From contig NZ_BDJC01000005.1 of NCBI RefSeq assembly GCF_002005565.1, positions 62,001 through 126,000 of the forward strand: 64,000 nucleotides of DNA, read 5' to 3'. The position numbers and the translations under genes were made by a program. A model generated the notes under the pieces. That model saw only the letters and a program-made list of their open reading frames with translations. It searched no databases and was not told the DNA's origin. Origin of the DNA: Streptomyces sp. JHA26 (lineage in GTDB: Bacteria > Actinomycetota > Actinomycetes > Streptomycetales > Streptomycetaceae). Shown here piece by piece: positions 1 to 8,822 of the stretch. Position 1 is the stretch's first letter; each line of letters starts with the position of its first letter.

Positions 1-183
1 GTCGCGGATGGCGCCCTCGATCAGCTTGGAGTCGCGGGCGGCGTCGCCCACACCCATGTTGACCACGATCTTGACGAGGCCCGGAACCTGCATGACGTTC
101 TCGTACGAGAACTCCTCACGCAGCTTGCCGGCGATCTCCTCGCGGTACTTCGTCTTCAGACGCGGAGTGGTGGTGGTCGCCAT
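1..183 (-). CDS. rplE: 50S ribosomal protein L5 (uL5), N-terminal part
   Basis: Binds 5S rRNA and contacts tRNA in the large subunit. Only the first 61 codons lie in the window and the gene continues past position 1. The translation begins [17 protein letters not shown] and continues with the family-typical stretch [21 protein letters not shown]. The ATG (183-181) overlaps the rplX stop as TGATG, so translation is coupled. This is the normal third gene of the spc operon after rplN and rplX. The edge truncation is artificial. Confidence 0.97.
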   Translation of the reverse strand, partial: MATTTTPRLKTKYREEIAGKLREEFSYENVMQVPGLVKIVVNMGVGDAARDSKLIEGAIRD

Positions 184-506
184 CAGATGTCCTCACCCGT
201 CCGCTTGGCAACGCGGATCTTGTTGCCCTCGTCGTCGAAGCGGTAACCGACGCGCGTGACGACCTTCTTGCCGTCCTTCTCCACGACCAGCTGGACGTTG
301 GAGACGTGGATCGGGGCCTCGGTGGTCACGATGCCGCCGGCCTGCGAACCGCGAGCGGTCGGACCGGCCTTGGTGTGCTTCTTGACCCGGTTGACACCCT
401 CGACCAGGACGCGGTCCTCGCGGGGGAAGGCCGCGATGACCTTGCCCTGCTTGCCCTTGTCCTTACCGGTGATGACCTGGACCAGGTCGCCCTTCTTGAT
501 CTTCAT
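183..506 (-). CDS. rplX: 50S ribosomal protein L24 (uL24)
   Basis: Assembly-initiating large-subunit protein. The 107-residue product starts [19 protein letters not shown], a KOW motif, and ends KRTGEDI. I chose ATG 506 because it gives the family length; a GTG two codons upstream (512) would overlap rplN and add only two residues. It sits 2 nt after the rplN stop and shares a TGATG junction with rplE, consistent with a tightly coupled spc operon. Confidence 0.97.
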   Translation of the reverse strand: MKIKKGDLVQVITGKDKGKQGKVIAAFPREDRVLVEGVNRVKKHTKAGPTARGSQAGGIVTTEAPIHVSNVQLVVEKDGKKVVTRVGYRFDDEGNKIRVAKRTGEDI

Positions 507-508
507 GC

Positions 509-877
509 TCACAGCACCTCCGGCGCGAGGGAGATGATCTTCATGAACTTCTTCTCGCGCAGCTCACGGCCGACCGGGCCGAAGATACGGGTGCCACGAG
601 GGTCGCCGTCGTTCTTCAGAATGACGGCGGCGTTCTCGTCGAAGCGGATGTACGAGCCGTCCGGACGGCGGCGCTCCTTGACGGTGCGAACGATGACCGC
701 CTTGACGACGTCACCCTTCTTCACGTTGCCACCGGGGATCGCGTCCTTGACGGTGGCGACGATGACGTCACCGATACCCGCGTAGCGGCGACCGGAGCCA
801 CCGAGCACACGGATGCAGAGGATCTCCTTCGCACCCGTGTTGTCGGCGACGCGCAGTCGCGACTCCTGCTGGATCAC
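509..877 (-). CDS. rplN: 50S ribosomal protein L14 (uL14)
   Basis: Large-subunit protein at the 30S interface near the factor-binding site. The 122-residue product begins [18 protein letters not shown] and carries the conserved [12 protein letters not shown] and [16 protein letters not shown] segments. The start is GTG (877-875) preceded by the Shine-Dalgarno AGGAGA. It is the first gene of the spc block, separated from rpsQ by a 95-nt gap containing a strong hairpin. Confidence 0.97.
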   Translation of the reverse strand: MIQQESRLRVADNTGAKEILCIRVLGGSGRRYAGIGDVIVATVKDAIPGGNVKKGDVVKAVIVRTVKERRRPDGSYIRFDENAAVILKNDGDPRGTRIFGPVGRELREKKFMKIISLAPEVL

Positions 878-905
878 GTCTATCTCCTGATTGTCTGCCG
901 GTTCC

Positions 906-934
906 CCGGGAGCCGCTCAGCGAGCGGCTCCCGG
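906..934 (-). terminator. Hairpin at the S10/spc operon junction
   Basis: A perfect inverted repeat with 13-nt arms (CCGGGAGCCGCTC / GAGCGGCTCCCGG) around a 3-nt loop lies between rpsQ and rplN. There is no U-run after it on the minus strand. In Streptomyces, U-less hairpins can still terminate or can act as processing or stability elements. Because rplN follows 28 nt later, partial termination or an mRNA processing point is more likely than a complete stop. Confidence 0.6.
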
Positions 935-972
935 AGCCTGGCGGAACTGACCTGCGGGGATTACCGCAGGAA

Positions 973-1281
973 TTACTTGGCCTTCTCGAGGATCTCGACG
1001 ACGCGCCAGCGCTTCGTCGCGGACAGCGGCCGGGTCTCCATGAGGAGGACGCGGTCGCCGACGCCCGCGGCGTTCTGCTCGTCGTGGGCCTTGAGCTTGT
1101 TCGTACGGCGGATGACCTTGCCGTACAGCGCGTGCTTGACGCGGTCCTCGACGGCGACGACGACGGTCTTGTCCATCTTGTCGCTGACGACCAGACCCTC
1201 GCGGGTCTTGCGGAATCCGCGTGCCTCGCCTGCGGCGGAGCCGCCGGTGTTTGCAGTCTCAGTCACGTTGTTCTCGCTCAT
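973..1281 (-). CDS. rpsQ: 30S ribosomal protein S17 (uS17)
   Basis: Primary 16S rRNA-binding protein of the small-subunit body. The 102-residue product has an N-terminal extension ([22 protein letters not shown]) before the core that starts near [20 protein letters not shown]. Such Ser/Gly/Ala-rich extensions are common in actinobacterial S17. The ATG overlaps the rpmC stop (TGATG). It is the last gene of the S10 block before the junction hairpin. Confidence 0.97.
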   Translation of the reverse strand: MSENNVTETANTGGSAAGEARGFRKTREGLVVSDKMDKTVVVAVEDRVKHALYGKVIRRTNKLKAHDEQNAAGVGDRVLLMETRPLSATKRWRVVEILEKAK

Positions 1282-1505
1282 CAGGCGCTCTCCACCGTCT
1301 CGATGCCCAGCTCGCGCTCACGCATCAGGGTGTAGATCCGCGCGATGTCCTTACGGACGGCCTTGAGCCGGCCGTGGTTCTCGAGCTGACCCGTCGCCGC
1401 CTGGAAGCGGAGGTTGAACAGCTCTTCCTTGGCTTCGCGGAGCTTGTTCAGCAGCTCCTCGTCACCCAGTTCGCGCAGCTCGGACGCCTTGGTACCGGCC
1501 GACAT
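1281..1505 (-). CDS. rpmC: 50S ribosomal protein L29 (uL29)
   Basis: Small helical protein at the polypeptide exit site, near the trigger factor and SRP docking area. The 74-residue product starts [19 protein letters not shown] and contains the family signature [16 protein letters not shown] followed by [16 protein letters not shown] 1505 overlaps the rplP stop; a GTG one codon upstream (1508) is also in frame but unnecessary. Coupled on both sides to rplP and rpsQ. Confidence 0.97.
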   Translation of the reverse strand: MSAGTKASELRELGDEELLNKLREAKEELFNLRFQAATGQLENHGRLKAVRKDIARIYTLMRERELGIETVESA

Positions 1506-1924
1506 CACGCTTCACCTGCCTCGCGCTTGACGATCCGGCACTTCATCGGCAGCTTGTGGGCCGCACGGGTCAGCGCCTCACGGGCGATCTTCTCGTTGGG
1601 GTACGACAGCTCGAACATGACGCGTCCGGGCTTGACGTTGGCGATCCACCACTCGGGAGAACCCTTACCGGAACCCATGCGGGTCTCGGCCGGCTTCTTG
1701 GTGAGCGGACGGTCCGGGTAGATGTTGATCCAGACCTTGCCGCCACGCTTGATGTGACGGGTCATCGCGATACGAGCCGCCTCGATCTGGCGGTTCGTGA
1801 CGTAGGCCGGGGTCAGCGCCTGGATGCCGTACTCGCCGAACGCAACCTGCGTCCCACCCTTGGACATACCGTTGCGCTTCGGGTGGTGCTGCTTGCGGTG
1901 CTTGACCCTACGGGGGATCAGCAT
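1505..1924 (-). CDS. rplP: 50S ribosomal protein L16 (uL16)
   Basis: Large-subunit protein that helps organise the A site and peptidyl-transferase region. The 139-residue product begins [19 protein letters not shown] and contains [19 protein letters not shown] and the [16 protein letters not shown] signature. It starts 5 nt downstream of the rpsC stop and overlaps the rpmC start. Length and motifs are normal. Confidence 0.98.
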   Translation of the reverse strand: MLIPRRVKHRKQHHPKRNGMSKGGTQVAFGEYGIQALTPAYVTNRQIEAARIAMTRHIKRGGKVWINIYPDRPLTKKPAETRMGSGKGSPEWWIANVKPGRVMFELSYPNEKIAREALTRAAHKLPMKCRIVKREAGEA

Positions 1925-1929
1925 GTCGG

Positions 1930-2760
1930 TCAGGCCTCCGTTCCGGTGCTCTCAGCCGGAGCGGCAGCGGCGGGCGCCTCGGCCTTGGGGGCCTCGGCGG
2001 CCGGAGCCGACTGCTGCTGCGGCTTGCGACCGCGCCGCTCGCCACCGCGGCCACCACGGGCCGGGCGGTCGGCACCACCACGGGCCGGGCGGTTACCCGC
2101 ACGGGCCGCAGCGTTCTCGGCGCGGACCTCGGCGATGTTCTTGACGTCGCCCTTGTAGATCCAGACCTTCACGCCGATGCGGCCGAAGGTCGTCTTGGCC
2201 TCGAAGAAGCCGTAGTCCACGTTCGCGCGGAGCGTGTGCAGGGGCACGCGGCCCTCGCGGTAGAACTCCGAGCGGGACATCTCGGCGCCACCGAGGCGGC
2301 CACCGCACTGGATCTTGATGCCCTTGGCGCCGGCCTTCATCGCCGACTGCATGCTCTTGCGCATGGCACGGCGGAAGGAGACGCGGGAGGAGAGCTGCTC
2401 GGCGACGGCCTGGGCCACGAGCTGAGCGTCCGTCTCGGGGTTCTTGACCTCGAGGATGTTCAGCTGGACCTGCTTGCCGGTGAGCTTCTCGAGGTCGCCG
2501 CGGATGCGGTCGGCCTCGGCGCCGCGGCGGCCGATGACGATGCCCGGACGAGCGGTGTGGATGTCCACACGCACGCGGTCACGGGTGCGCTCGATCTCGA
2601 CCTTGGAGATGCCGGCGCGCTCCATGCCGGACGTCATCATCCGACGGATGGCGACGTCTTCCTTGACGTAGTCCTTGTACAGCTTGTCGGCGTACCAACG
2701 CGACTTGAAGTCGGTCGTGACACCGAGCCGGAACCCGTGCGGGTTTACCTTCTGGCCCAT
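1930..2760 (-). CDS. rpsC: 30S ribosomal protein S3 (uS3)
   Basis: Small-subunit head protein at the mRNA entry channel. The 276-residue product starts [15 protein letters not shown]. The KH domain includes [16 protein letters not shown], and the C-terminal S3 domain includes [20 protein letters not shown]. The last ~60 residues form a low-complexity tail, first Arg/Gly-rich then Ala/Pro/Glu-rich, typical of high-GC actinobacteria. The ATG overlaps the rplV stop by 1 nt. Confidence 0.98.
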   Translation of the reverse strand: MGQKVNPHGFRLGVTTDFKSRWYADKLYKDYVKEDVAIRRMMTSGMERAGISKVEIERTRDRVRVDIHTARPGIVIGRRGAEADRIRGDLEKLTGKQVQLNILEVKNPETDAQLVAQAVAEQLSSRVSFRRAMRKSMQSAMKAGAKGIKIQCGGRLGGAEMSRSEFYREGRVPLHTLRANVDYGFFEAKTTFGRIGVKVWIYKGDVKNIAEVRAENAAARAGNRPARGGADRPARGGRGGERRGRKPQQQSAPAAEAPKAEAPAAAAPAESTGTEA

Positions 2761-3107
2761 TACCGGGTTCCTTCCTTGCTGCTGACGACCACGGTGATGT
2801 GGCTGGTCCGCTTGCGGATCCGGTAGGCACGGCCCTGGGCGCGCGGCCGGAACCGCTTCAGGGTCGGGCCCTCGTCGACGTAGGCCTCGGAGATGTAGAG
2901 GCTGTCGACATCGGTGTGGTCGTAGTTGTGCGCGGCGTTGGCGATGGCGCTGTCCAGCACCTTGCCGACCGGCACGCTCGCGGCCTGCGGGGCGAAACGC
3001 AGGACCGCCTGAGCCTCCGTGGCATCCATGCCACGGATGAGGTCCACCACGCGGCGGGCCTTCATGGGCGTGACGCGGATGTACCGCGCCTGGGCCCTGG
3101 CTTCCAT
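2760..3107 (-). CDS. rplV: 50S ribosomal protein L22 (uL22)
   Basis: Large-subunit protein whose beta-hairpin lines the exit tunnel near the macrolide site. The 115-residue product begins [21 protein letters not shown] and ends [16 protein letters not shown] chose ATG 3107, preceded by AAGGGA. An in-frame ATG at 3131 would add eight residues (MTNTEGTT) and has a weaker GAAAG ribosome site; either is possible. No deletion is visible in the loop segment between [20 protein letters not shown] and the end. Confidence 0.95.
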   Translation of the reverse strand: MEARAQARYIRVTPMKARRVVDLIRGMDATEAQAVLRFAPQAASVPVGKVLDSAIANAAHNYDHTDVDSLYISEAYVDEGPTLKRFRPRAQGRAYRIRKRTSHITVVVSSKEGTR

Positions 3108-3151
3108 GGTTGTCCCTTCAGTGTTTGTCATGGTCTTTCACACCCCGCTGA

Positions 3152-3433
3152 CTAGCGGCGCTTCGACTTCCGGTCGTCCTTGACGTGACCCCGGAAGGTG
3201 CGCGTCGGCGAGAACTCGCCGAGCTTGTGGCCGACCATGGACTCGGTGACAAACACCGGGATGTGGGTCTTGCCGTTGTGCACCGCGATCGTGTGGCCGA
3301 GCATCGCCGGGACGATCATCGAGCGACGGGACCAGGTCTTGATGACGTTCTTGGTACCGGCTTCGTTCTGGGCGTCCACCTTCTTGATCAGGTGGTCGTC
3401 GACGAAGGGTCCCTTCTTCAAGCTACGAGGCAT
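3152..3433 (-). CDS. rpsS: 30S ribosomal protein S19 (uS19)
   Basis: Small-subunit head protein contacting 23S rRNA across the intersubunit bridge. The 93-residue product starts [19 protein letters not shown] and has the signature [19 protein letters not shown] and [12 protein letters not shown]. It lies between rplB (12 nt upstream) and rplV. Length is normal for the family. Confidence 0.98.
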   Translation of the reverse strand: MPRSLKKGPFVDDHLIKKVDAQNEAGTKNVIKTWSRRSMIVPAMLGHTIAVHNGKTHIPVFVTESMVGHKLGEFSPTRTFRGHVKDDRKSKRR

Positions 3434-3445
3434 CTCAACCCGTCC

Positions 3446-4282
3446 TTAGCGCTTCTTGTTCGTCTTGCGGCGGCGGACGATGTACTTGTTCGACGCCTTC
3501 TTGGGCGAACGAGTACGGCCTTCCTTCTTGCCCCACGGGGACACGGGGTGACGACCACCGGAGGTCCGGCCCTCACCACCACCGTGCGGGTGGTCCACCG
3601 GGTTCATGACCACACCACGGACGGTCGGGCGAACGCCCAGCCACCGCTTGCGGCCCGCCTTGCCCCAGTTGATGTTGCTCTGCTCGGCGTTGCCGACCTC
3701 GCCGACCGTGGCGCGGCAGCGCTGGTCGACCAGGCGGATCTCTCCGGACGGCATGCGGAGGTGGGCCATCGTGCCCTCCTTCGCGAGCAGCTGCACGGAG
3801 GCGCCGGCGGAGCGGGCGAACTTGGCGCCGCCACCGGGACGGAGCTCGATCGCGTGGATCGTGGTACCGACCGGGATGTTGCGGAGGGCCAGGTTGTTGC
3901 CCGGCTTGATGTCGGCCCCGGGACCGTTCTCGACGCGGTCACCCTGCTGCAGGTTGCGCGGGGCGAGGATGTAGCGCTTCTCGCCGTCGGCGTAGTGCAG
4001 CAGCGCGATGCGCGCGGTGCGGTTGGGGTCGTACTCGATGTGCGCGACCTTCGCCGGCACGCCGTCCTTGTCGTGACGACGGAAGTCGATCACGCGGTAG
4101 GCGCGCTTGTGTCCGCCACCCTGGTGGCGAACGGTCACACGACCGGCGTTGTTACGGCCGCCCTTGCTGTGCAGCGGGCGGACCAGCGACTTCTCCGGCG
4201 TGGACCGCGTGACCTCGACGAAGTCGGCGACGCTGGAGCCACGACGGCCCGGAGTCGTCGGCTTGTACTTGCGGATACCCAT
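3446..4282 (-). CDS. rplB: 50S ribosomal protein L2 (uL2)
   Basis: Large-subunit protein needed for subunit association and peptidyl transferase assembly. The 278-residue product starts [20 protein letters not shown]. It contains the C-terminal signature [15 protein letters not shown] around residue 225, including the conserved His near the peptidyl transferase centre, and a basic tail ending RRRKTNKKR. It is preceded by a 40-nt gap from rplW, the largest inside this half of the operon. Confidence 0.98.
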   Translation of the reverse strand: MGIRKYKPTTPGRRGSSVADFVEVTRSTPEKSLVRPLHSKGGRNNAGRVTVRHQGGGHKRAYRVIDFRRHDKDGVPAKVAHIEYDPNRTARIALLHYADGEKRYILAPRNLQQGDRVENGPGADIKPGNNLALRNIPVGTTIHAIELRPGGGAKFARSAGASVQLLAKEGTMAHLRMPSGEIRLVDQRCRATVGEVGNAEQSNINWGKAGRKRWLGVRPTVRGVVMNPVDHPHGGGEGRTSGGRHPVSPWGKKEGRTRSPKKASNKYIVRRRKTNKKR

Positions 4283-4322
4283 TTCTCAGTCCTCGTCCGA
4301 TATCGGACGATCCGGACCTCCG

Positions 4323-4742
4323 TCAGGAGGTCGGACCGCCGAAGATGTCGATACGGTCGCCCTCGGCGAGGGTCACGATCGCGCGCTTGCTGTCGGCACG
4401 CTTGCCGAAGCCGGTGCGGGTCCGCTTGCGCTTGCCCTGGCGGTTGATCGTGTTGACCCCGGTGACCTTGACCGAGAAGACCGCCTGGACGGCCTCCTTG
4501 ATCTGGGTCTTGTTGGAGCCCGGCGCGACGATGAACGTGTACTTGTTCTCGTCGAGCAGCGCGTAGCTCTTCTCGGACACGACCGGCTTGAGCAGCACGT
4601 CACGGGGGTCCGTGAAGGCCTTGCTCGCCGGGGTGACGACGGTGTTCTTGCCCTCGGCCTCGTGGCGACGCGCCTTGGCGACGCGCGCGGCCTTGGCCGC
4701 CTTGGCGGCCTTCGAGGCGATGCTCGGGTGACGCGTAGCCAT
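4323..4742 (-). CDS. rplW: 50S ribosomal protein L23 (uL23)
   Basis: Exit-tunnel protein that docks trigger factor and SRP. The 139-residue product has an N-terminal extension ([20 protein letters not shown]...) of about 45 residues before the core that begins [18 protein letters not shown]. An Ala/Lys-rich leader of this sort is usual in Streptomyces L23. The ATG overlaps the rplD stop (TGATG), indicating translational coupling. Confidence 0.97.
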   Translation of the reverse strand: MATRHPSIASKAAKAAKAARVAKARRHEAEGKNTVVTPASKAFTDPRDVLLKPVVSEKSYALLDENKYTFIVAPGSNKTQIKEAVQAVFSVKVTGVNTINRQGKRKRTRTGFGKRADSKRAIVTLAEGDRIDIFGGPTS

Positions 4743-5398
4743 CAGGCCTCGCTCCCTTCGGTGTCATTGGCCTTCGGGCCGGACACGAAGGACTCGAAGG
4801 CGGCCTGGGTGAAGACCACGTCGTCCGAGACGAGAACGTCGTACGTGTTCAGCTGGCCCGGCTCCAGAATGTGGATCTGGGGCAGGTTGCGGGCGGACAG
4901 CCACGCGGCCTCGTCGGAGCGGTCGGCGACGAGCAGCAGGTTCTTGCGCTCGCTGATCTTGCCGAACAGGCTCTTGGCGGCCTTGGTGGAGGGGGTCTCG
5001 CCCTCGATCACGCCGGTGACGACGTGGATGCGGTTGTGGCGGGCCCGGTCGGTGAGGGCGTGGCGCAGGGCCGCGGCCTTCATCTTCTTCGGGGTCCGCT
5101 GCGAGTAGTCGCGCGGCACGGGACCGTGCACGACGCCACCGCCGGCGAACTGCGGCGCACGGGTCGAACCCTGGCGCGCGCGGCCGGTGCCCTTCTGGCG
5201 GTACGGCTTCTTGCCGCCACCACGGACTTCACCGCGGGTCTTGGTCTTGTGCGTGCCCTGGCGGGCAGCGGCCAGCTGCGCGACGACGACCTGGTGGATC
5301 AGCGGGACGCTGACCTTCTCAACGCCGAAGATCTCCGCGGGGAGCTCGACGGTACCGGCCTTGTCGCCCGCCGGCGAAAGGATGTCAACAGTGCTCAT
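4742..5398 (-). CDS. rplD: 50S ribosomal protein L4 (uL4)
   Basis: Exit-tunnel protein. In E. coli it is also the translational/transcriptional repressor of the S10 operon; whether it does this in Streptomyces cannot be read here. The 218-residue product starts [19 protein letters not shown] and has the conserved loop [24 protein letters not shown]-type region around residues 53-77. It lies 8 nt after rplC and overlaps rplW. Confidence 0.98.
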   Translation of the reverse strand: MSTVDILSPAGDKAGTVELPAEIFGVEKVSVPLIHQVVVAQLAAARQGTHKTKTRGEVRGGGKKPYRQKGTGRARQGSTRAPQFAGGGVVHGPVPRDYSQRTPKKMKAAALRHALTDRARHNRIHVVTGVIEGETPSTKAAKSLFGKISERKNLLLVADRSDEAAWLSARNLPQIHILEPGQLNTYDVLVSDDVVFTQAAFESFVSGPKANDTEGSEA

Positions 5399-5406
5399 CG
5401 GTTACC

Positions 5407-6051
5407 TCAGGCCCCCTTGGCCGCGGTGCGGACCAGGACGAGGCCGCCGTTCGGACCGGGAACCGCGCCCTTGATGAGCAGCAGACCCTTCTCCGCGTCA
5501 ACGGCGTGGACGGTCAGGTTCTGGGTGGTGACCCGCTCGTTGCCCATACGGCCGGCCATGCGGAGGCCCTTGAACACGCGACCCGGGGTGGCGCAGCCAC
5601 CGATGGAGCCGGGCGAGCGGTGCTTGCGCTGGGTGCCGTGACCGGCGCCGAGGCCCTTGAAGTTGTGACGCTTCATGACACCGGCGAAGCCCTTGCCCTT
5701 GCTCTTGCCGGTCACGTCGACCTTGACACCGGACTCGAACACCTCAGCGGTGATCTCCTGGCCCAGGGTGTACTCGGCGGCGTCCGCGGTGCGGATCTCG
5801 ACAAGGTGGCGGCGGGGGGTGACGTCGGCCTTGGCGAAGTGGCCCTTGAGGGGCTTGTTCACCTTGCGCGGGTCGATCTCGCCGAAGGCGATCTGGACGG
5901 ACTCGTAGCCGTCGACGTCGTTCGTGCGGACCTGGGTGACGACGTTGGGGCCGGCCTTGACGACGGTGACCGGAACAACGCGGTTGTTCTCGTCCCACAC
6001 CTGCGTCATGCCGAGCTTCTCGCCCAGGATGCCCTTGATCTGCTTGGTCAT
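5407..6051 (-). CDS. rplC: 50S ribosomal protein L3 (uL3)
   Basis: Large-subunit protein near the peptidyl transferase centre. The 214-residue product starts [19 protein letters not shown] and contains [21 protein letters not shown] and [23 protein letters not shown] 6051 is chosen because upstream in-frame sequence (to 6093) is only rpsJ tail read in another frame. It starts 16 nt downstream of the rpsJ stop. Confidence 0.98.
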   Translation of the reverse strand: MTKQIKGILGEKLGMTQVWDENNRVVPVTVVKAGPNVVTQVRTNDVDGYESVQIAFGEIDPRKVNKPLKGHFAKADVTPRRHLVEIRTADAAEYTLGQEITAEVFESGVKVDVTGKSKGKGFAGVMKRHNFKGLGAGHGTQRKHRSPGSIGGCATPGRVFKGLRMAGRMGNERVTTQNLTVHAVDAEKGLLLIKGAVPGPNGGLVLVRTAAKGA

Positions 6052-6067
6052 CTTCAGATCACCGGCC

Positions 6068-6376
6068 TCAGAGCTTGATCTCGATGTCGACACCGGCCGG
6101 GAGGTCGAGTCGCATCAGAGAGTCAACGGTCTTGGGGGTCGGGTCGAGGATGTCGATCAGGCGCTTGTGCGTGCGCATCTCGAAGTGCTCGCGCGAGTCC
6201 TTGTACTTGTGCGGCGACTTGATGACGCAGTACACGTTCTTCTCAGTGGGCAGCGGCACCGGGCCCGCGACCGACGCACCAGTACGCGTCACCGTCTCGA
6301 CGATCTTCTTCGCCGAGGAGTCGATGACCTCGTGGTCGTAGGCCTTGAGCCGGATGCGGATCTTCTGTCCCGCCAT
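6068..6376 (-). CDS. rpsJ: 30S ribosomal protein S10 (uS10) / NusE
   Basis: Small-subunit head protein and, as NusE, part of antitermination complexes with NusB and NusG. The 102-residue product starts [19 protein letters not shown] and ends [12 protein letters not shown] 6376 is the conserved start. An open frame runs far upstream to 6808, but that part covers the non-coding leader. It is the first gene of the S10 operon and is preceded by a long leader with a promoter-like pair at 6702-6732. Confidence 0.98.
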   Translation of the reverse strand: MAGQKIRIRLKAYDHEVIDSSAKKIVETVTRTGASVAGPVPLPTEKNVYCVIKSPHKYKDSREHFEMRTHKRLIDILDPTPKTVDSLMRLDLPAGVDIEIKL

Positions 6377-6759
6377 GGCTACTTCGTAGTCCTGTCTCTC
6401 GAAAACGCTCTGGAACCCGGTGTTCGAACCCCTTCGGCCGACCCACGCGGTCGGGCGTGTCGCACTCCCGCTGACACAGATGTCCTTCTCCAGGACTTCC
6501 CTGCTGGGGGAGCGCGGCCCTTCCGGAACCGCAGGCCGGGGGCGAAAGGCCCACCGAGTGCCTGGCCTGCACCCCGCTGACACTTCCCGGAAGATTCCCA
6601 TACTTCCGCCCCTGATCAGGGGCGACGAGTACTGTGGGACTCGCTTCCGGTCCTCCCGGCGGGAGGCGCGCAGCATCGGCACTCGACCGAGCAACCCCGC
6701 TAGTCTGCCATACGGGACGGGGGCCTGGCCAATCGAGCCGGAGAGAATACCCCGCACGT
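6377..6759 (-). promoter_or_regulatory. S10 operon promoter and leader upstream of rpsJ
   Basis: About 380 nt without a gene. A promoter-like pair reads on the minus strand as TTGGCC (6732-6727), 19 nt, then CAGACT (6707-6702). That would give a transcript leader of over 300 nt. The leader holds the 14-bp palindrome CCCCTGATCAGGGG (6609-6622) and the GGTCGG hairpin at 6438-6454. Most of the segment (6440-6759) recurs, diverged, at 11354-11668. The promoter call is by eye only. Confidence 0.6.
6438..6454 (-). promoter_or_regulatory. Leader hairpin shared by rpsJ and rpsL
   Basis: Plus-strand CCGACC, loop CACGC, GGTCGG forms a perfect small stem-loop 62 nt upstream of the rpsJ start. The same hairpin, followed on the plus strand by GGYGTGTCG, is found 51 nt upstream of rpsL (36442-36458). 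A version with 4-bp arms is at 11354-11366. Conservation upstream of two ribosomal-protein operons suggests a shared regulatory or stability element. Its ligand is unknown. Confidence 0.55.
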
Positions 6760-6834
6760 GACGCGGATCAAACCGCGGCCCGCCGGGCGAGGGCGCGGGG
6801 CGGGACATGCCGGGACATTCGGGAGGGGACGAGC

Positions 6835-7227
6835 ATGACCGAGGCCTGAACGACCGGAACGCCGGAAGCCGAACAGCTCGGCGAGGCGTCGCTCCGGGCG
6901 GCCGATCGCGTGGACAAGTGGTCGATCACCTGGATCCTGCTGTCCCTGGCCCTGTGGGGCTGCTTCGCGATCCTGATGCTCAGCTCCTACGGCGGCGACA
7001 GCGAGCCGCGCTGCGAGGGTCCGCTGCTCGACCCGTTCCAGCGCACCGACGGCGCCTGCGCCAGCGAACTCCGCCAGTGGCCGGCCCTGCTCGGCATCCT
7101 CGCCCTGTCGACCATCGCGACGATCGTGGCAGCGGCGACGACGGTCTACGCGAAGTTGCTGACGCGCCTGGCGAGGACGTCCGGCCGCCCGGGGCCGGAC
7201 GCCGGAACGGGACCGGGCACCGCCTGA
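6835..7227 (+). pseudogene. Small two-TM membrane protein gene with in-frame TGA at codon 5
   Basis: A strong ribosome site (GGGAGGGGAC) precedes ATG 6835, but the fifth codon is TGA (6847-6849). The same frame then stays open to 7227. The remaining readable part starts at GTG 6910 (105 residues, [17 protein letters not shown]) and has two hydrophobic segments, about residues 7-26 and 58-82, separated by a Cys-containing loop (SEPRCEGPLLDPF...DGACASEL). The sequence between the stop and 6910 ([20 protein letters not shown]) looks coding. Either a nonsense mutation has damaged the gene or translation restarts at 6910, which has no clear Shine-Dalgarno. Function unknown. Confidence 0.55.
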
Positions 7228-7317
7228 TCAGACGCGCCCGTCACACAGTGAGGTGCGGGCGGCTCGCGGCCATCCGTGTCAGTGGCTCGGTCTCCTGTTC
7301 TTCGGCGGCGAAGACGG

Positions 7318-7578
7318 AGGCGCCGTATCACCCTGGAGAACATCCCGGAGGAGGCGTACGAGTACCAGCTCGGGTCGCGCTCCGCCATCGAATGGATCAT
7401 CGACCGGTACCAGGTGAGGACCGATCCCAAGTCCGGCATCGTCAACGATCCCAACGACTGGTCCGACGATCCGCGCTACATCGTCGACCTGCTCAGGCGC
7501 ATCATGACGGTCAGTCTCGCCACCATCGAGATCGTCAGGCACCTCCCGCCGCTCGACATCATCGAAGACGCCGGCTGA
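7318..7578 (+). pseudogene. C-terminal remnant of a type ISP restriction-modification/helicase enzyme
   Basis: The translation reads RITLENIPEEAYEYQLGSRS, then AIEWIIDRYQVRTDPKSGIV, NDPNDW and DDPRYIVDLLRRIMTVSL. This matches the extreme C-terminus of large (about 1,600-residue) single-polypeptide type ISP restriction enzymes/DEAD-box helicases, where the IPxEAxxYxLGxRSAxEWxIDxYQ and NDPNDW motifs are conserved. Nothing of the helicase, nuclease or methyltransferase domains is present upstream, so this is a fragment. An Arg-rich run precedes the homologous part and is probably junction sequence. It marks a lost defence gene in this interval. Confidence 0.7.
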
Positions 7579-7596
7579 TCCGCCGCCGACGCGGAA

Positions 7597-7630
7597 CACC
7601 CCACGTGAGGCTCCGGCTTCTCGTGGGGTG
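7597..7630. terminator. Bidirectional hairpin between convergent units
   Basis: Inverted repeat CACCCCACG ... CGTGGGGTG with a 16-nt centre. It lies between the plus-strand ISP remnant (ends 7578) and the minus-strand DUF397 gene (ends 7645), the right place for a shared terminator. No U-run follows. Confidence 0.6.
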
Positions 7631-7644
7631 CGGGCGTCGAGAGG

Positions 7645-7833
7645 TCAGCTCTGCGACGCGTAGGTCACGAAGTCCGCCCACGCCTCGGGTGTGAGCGCGA
7701 GTCGGGGGCCGGACGTGTTCTTGGAGTCGCGGACGTGGACTGTGGCGGGGGTGGGGGCGACTTCAACGCAGTCGTTGCCGTTACTGCTGCTGCTGTAGCT
7801 GCTCTTGAACCAGTGGAGTTCCGGCGTGCTCAT
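7645..7833 (-). CDS. DUF397 domain protein (WhiJ-locus small partner)
   Basis: The 62-residue product [20 protein letters not shown] continues [18 protein letters not shown] and ends [16 protein letters not shown]. The pattern W-KSSYS-----CVEVA, VRDSK, F/W--F is the DUF397 signature. In Streptomyces, DUF397 proteins are paired with XRE regulators of the WhiJ type and are thought to modulate them. The ATG overlaps the stop of the upstream regulator gene (ATGA), so the two are translated together. The biochemical role is not known. Confidence 0.9.
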   Translation of the reverse strand: MSTPELHWFKSSYSSSSNGNDCVEVAPTPATVHVRDSKNTSGPRLALTPEAWADFVTYASQS

Positions 7834-8675
7834 AGCTCTCCCAGCATTTGCTCGATGAAGACCAGAGACTCCTCTGGTGTGAGCGCCTGAGCCCGGATGA
7901 TGCCATAGCGCAGATCGAGAACGCGGAGCTGCCTGGGGTGCGAGACCGGGCGGCCTCCGAAGTCACCTTCGGTACGCCCCATCCCCGTACCGTCCGCGAA
8001 CTTGAGCACCTCGACAAGCCCACCCGTTCCCGGGTGGTTCGCGTGGGCGGTAGGCATCACCTGAAGCTCCACGAACGGCAACTTCGCCACGTCCAGCATG
8101 TGTTCGAGCTGTCGGCGCAGCACCATTGTGCCTCCGACCGGGCGGCGCAGCGTCACCTCTTCCAGGACGAAGCTGAACTCTGGCGCGGGTGAGCGCTCGA
8201 AGACGGACTTCCGGGCCATACGAGCGACCGTCATACGCTCCAGTTCGTCCGGCGAGTAGGCGGGACGCCAGGTACGAAGCAGCGCCCGCGCGTACTCCTC
8301 CGTCTGCAACAACCCGTGGATGTTGTGATTGCTGTACAGCAGCATCTCCACCGACCGTTCCTCCAGCTCGGCCAACTGCCGCACCTTCTTCGGATACCGT
8401 GCCTTGCGCATGTCCTCCATGAAGGCCCTCAGATGCCCCTGCGCCTTCAGGATCTGGTCCGCTCTGTCCAGGTACTCCGGGCGGGGAATGCGGGCCCCTC
8501 GCTCGATTTTGCGGATCATGTCCTCGCCGTATCCGAGGGCGGCCGCCAGCTCGGGCACGCTCATCCCGGCGGCCTCCCGGCATACCTTGAGCAGGCGGCC
8601 CACCGCCTGCACCACCGGCTCGATCTCGTCACCCGGCTCGACATCCCAGCCCGCCTCGTCGACACCCTCGTCCAC
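7830..8675 (-). CDS. XRE-family regulator with DUF5753 domain (WhiJ-like)
   Basis: The product has 281 residues. The N-terminal helix-turn-helix includes [20 protein letters not shown] and [18 protein letters not shown]. The rest fits the DUF5753 effector domain, including [12 protein letters not shown] and [28 protein letters not shown] 8675 is chosen because GGAGGAG lies 5 nt upstream; the frame is open to 8744 without a ribosome site. It forms one operon with the DUF397 gene and is divergent from the ATP-binding protein gene at 8818. WhiJ-type loci (regulator, DUF397, anti-sigma-like ATPase) act in development and antibiotic control; this one's target is unknown. Confidence 0.9.
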   Translation of the reverse strand: MDEGVDEAGWDVEPGDEIEPVVQAVGRLLKVCREAAGMSVPELAAALGYGEDMIRKIERGARIPRPEYLDRADQILKAQGHLRAFMEDMRKARYPKKVRQLAELEERSVEMLLYSNHNIHGLLQTEEYARALLRTWRPAYSPDELERMTVARMARKSVFERSPAPEFSFVLEEVTLRRPVGGTMVLRRQLEHMLDVAKLPFVELQVMPTAHANHPGTGGLVEVLKFADGTGMGRTEGDFGGRPVSHPRQLRVLDLRYGIIRAQALTPEESLVFIEQMLGEL

Positions 8676-8738
8676 GGCTGCTCCTCCTTCGGCGCGTACT
8701 CGTACTCCGTACAACGCCTGGGACAGCCGAGACAGCCG

Positions 8739-8822
8739 AGACAAAAGCCGGGACAGTGACGGTACGTGCAGGCGTTGTCACTCATCCACGGAATCAGGTT
8801 CGGCCACGCTGAGTGACGTGAA
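8739..8822. promoter_or_regulatory. Divergent control region of WhiJ-like locus 1
   Basis: Two blocks here recur in locus 2. GGACAGTGACGGTACGT (around 8750-8766) corresponds to GGACAGTCACCGTACGT upstream of 20209. CCACGCTGAGTGACGTGAA (8804-8822) is identical at 20195-20213 and includes the GTG start of the ATP-binding gene. Conserved spacing in two loci points to a shared promoter or operator, possibly bound by the XRE regulators. The binding site itself was not identified. Confidence 0.5.

Noticed and set aside
6807-7694. A 295-codon plus-strand frame spanning the membrane gene and the ISP remnant
   Set aside because: It crosses two better-supported frames and has an Arg/His/Pro-rich product typical of an out-of-frame shadow.
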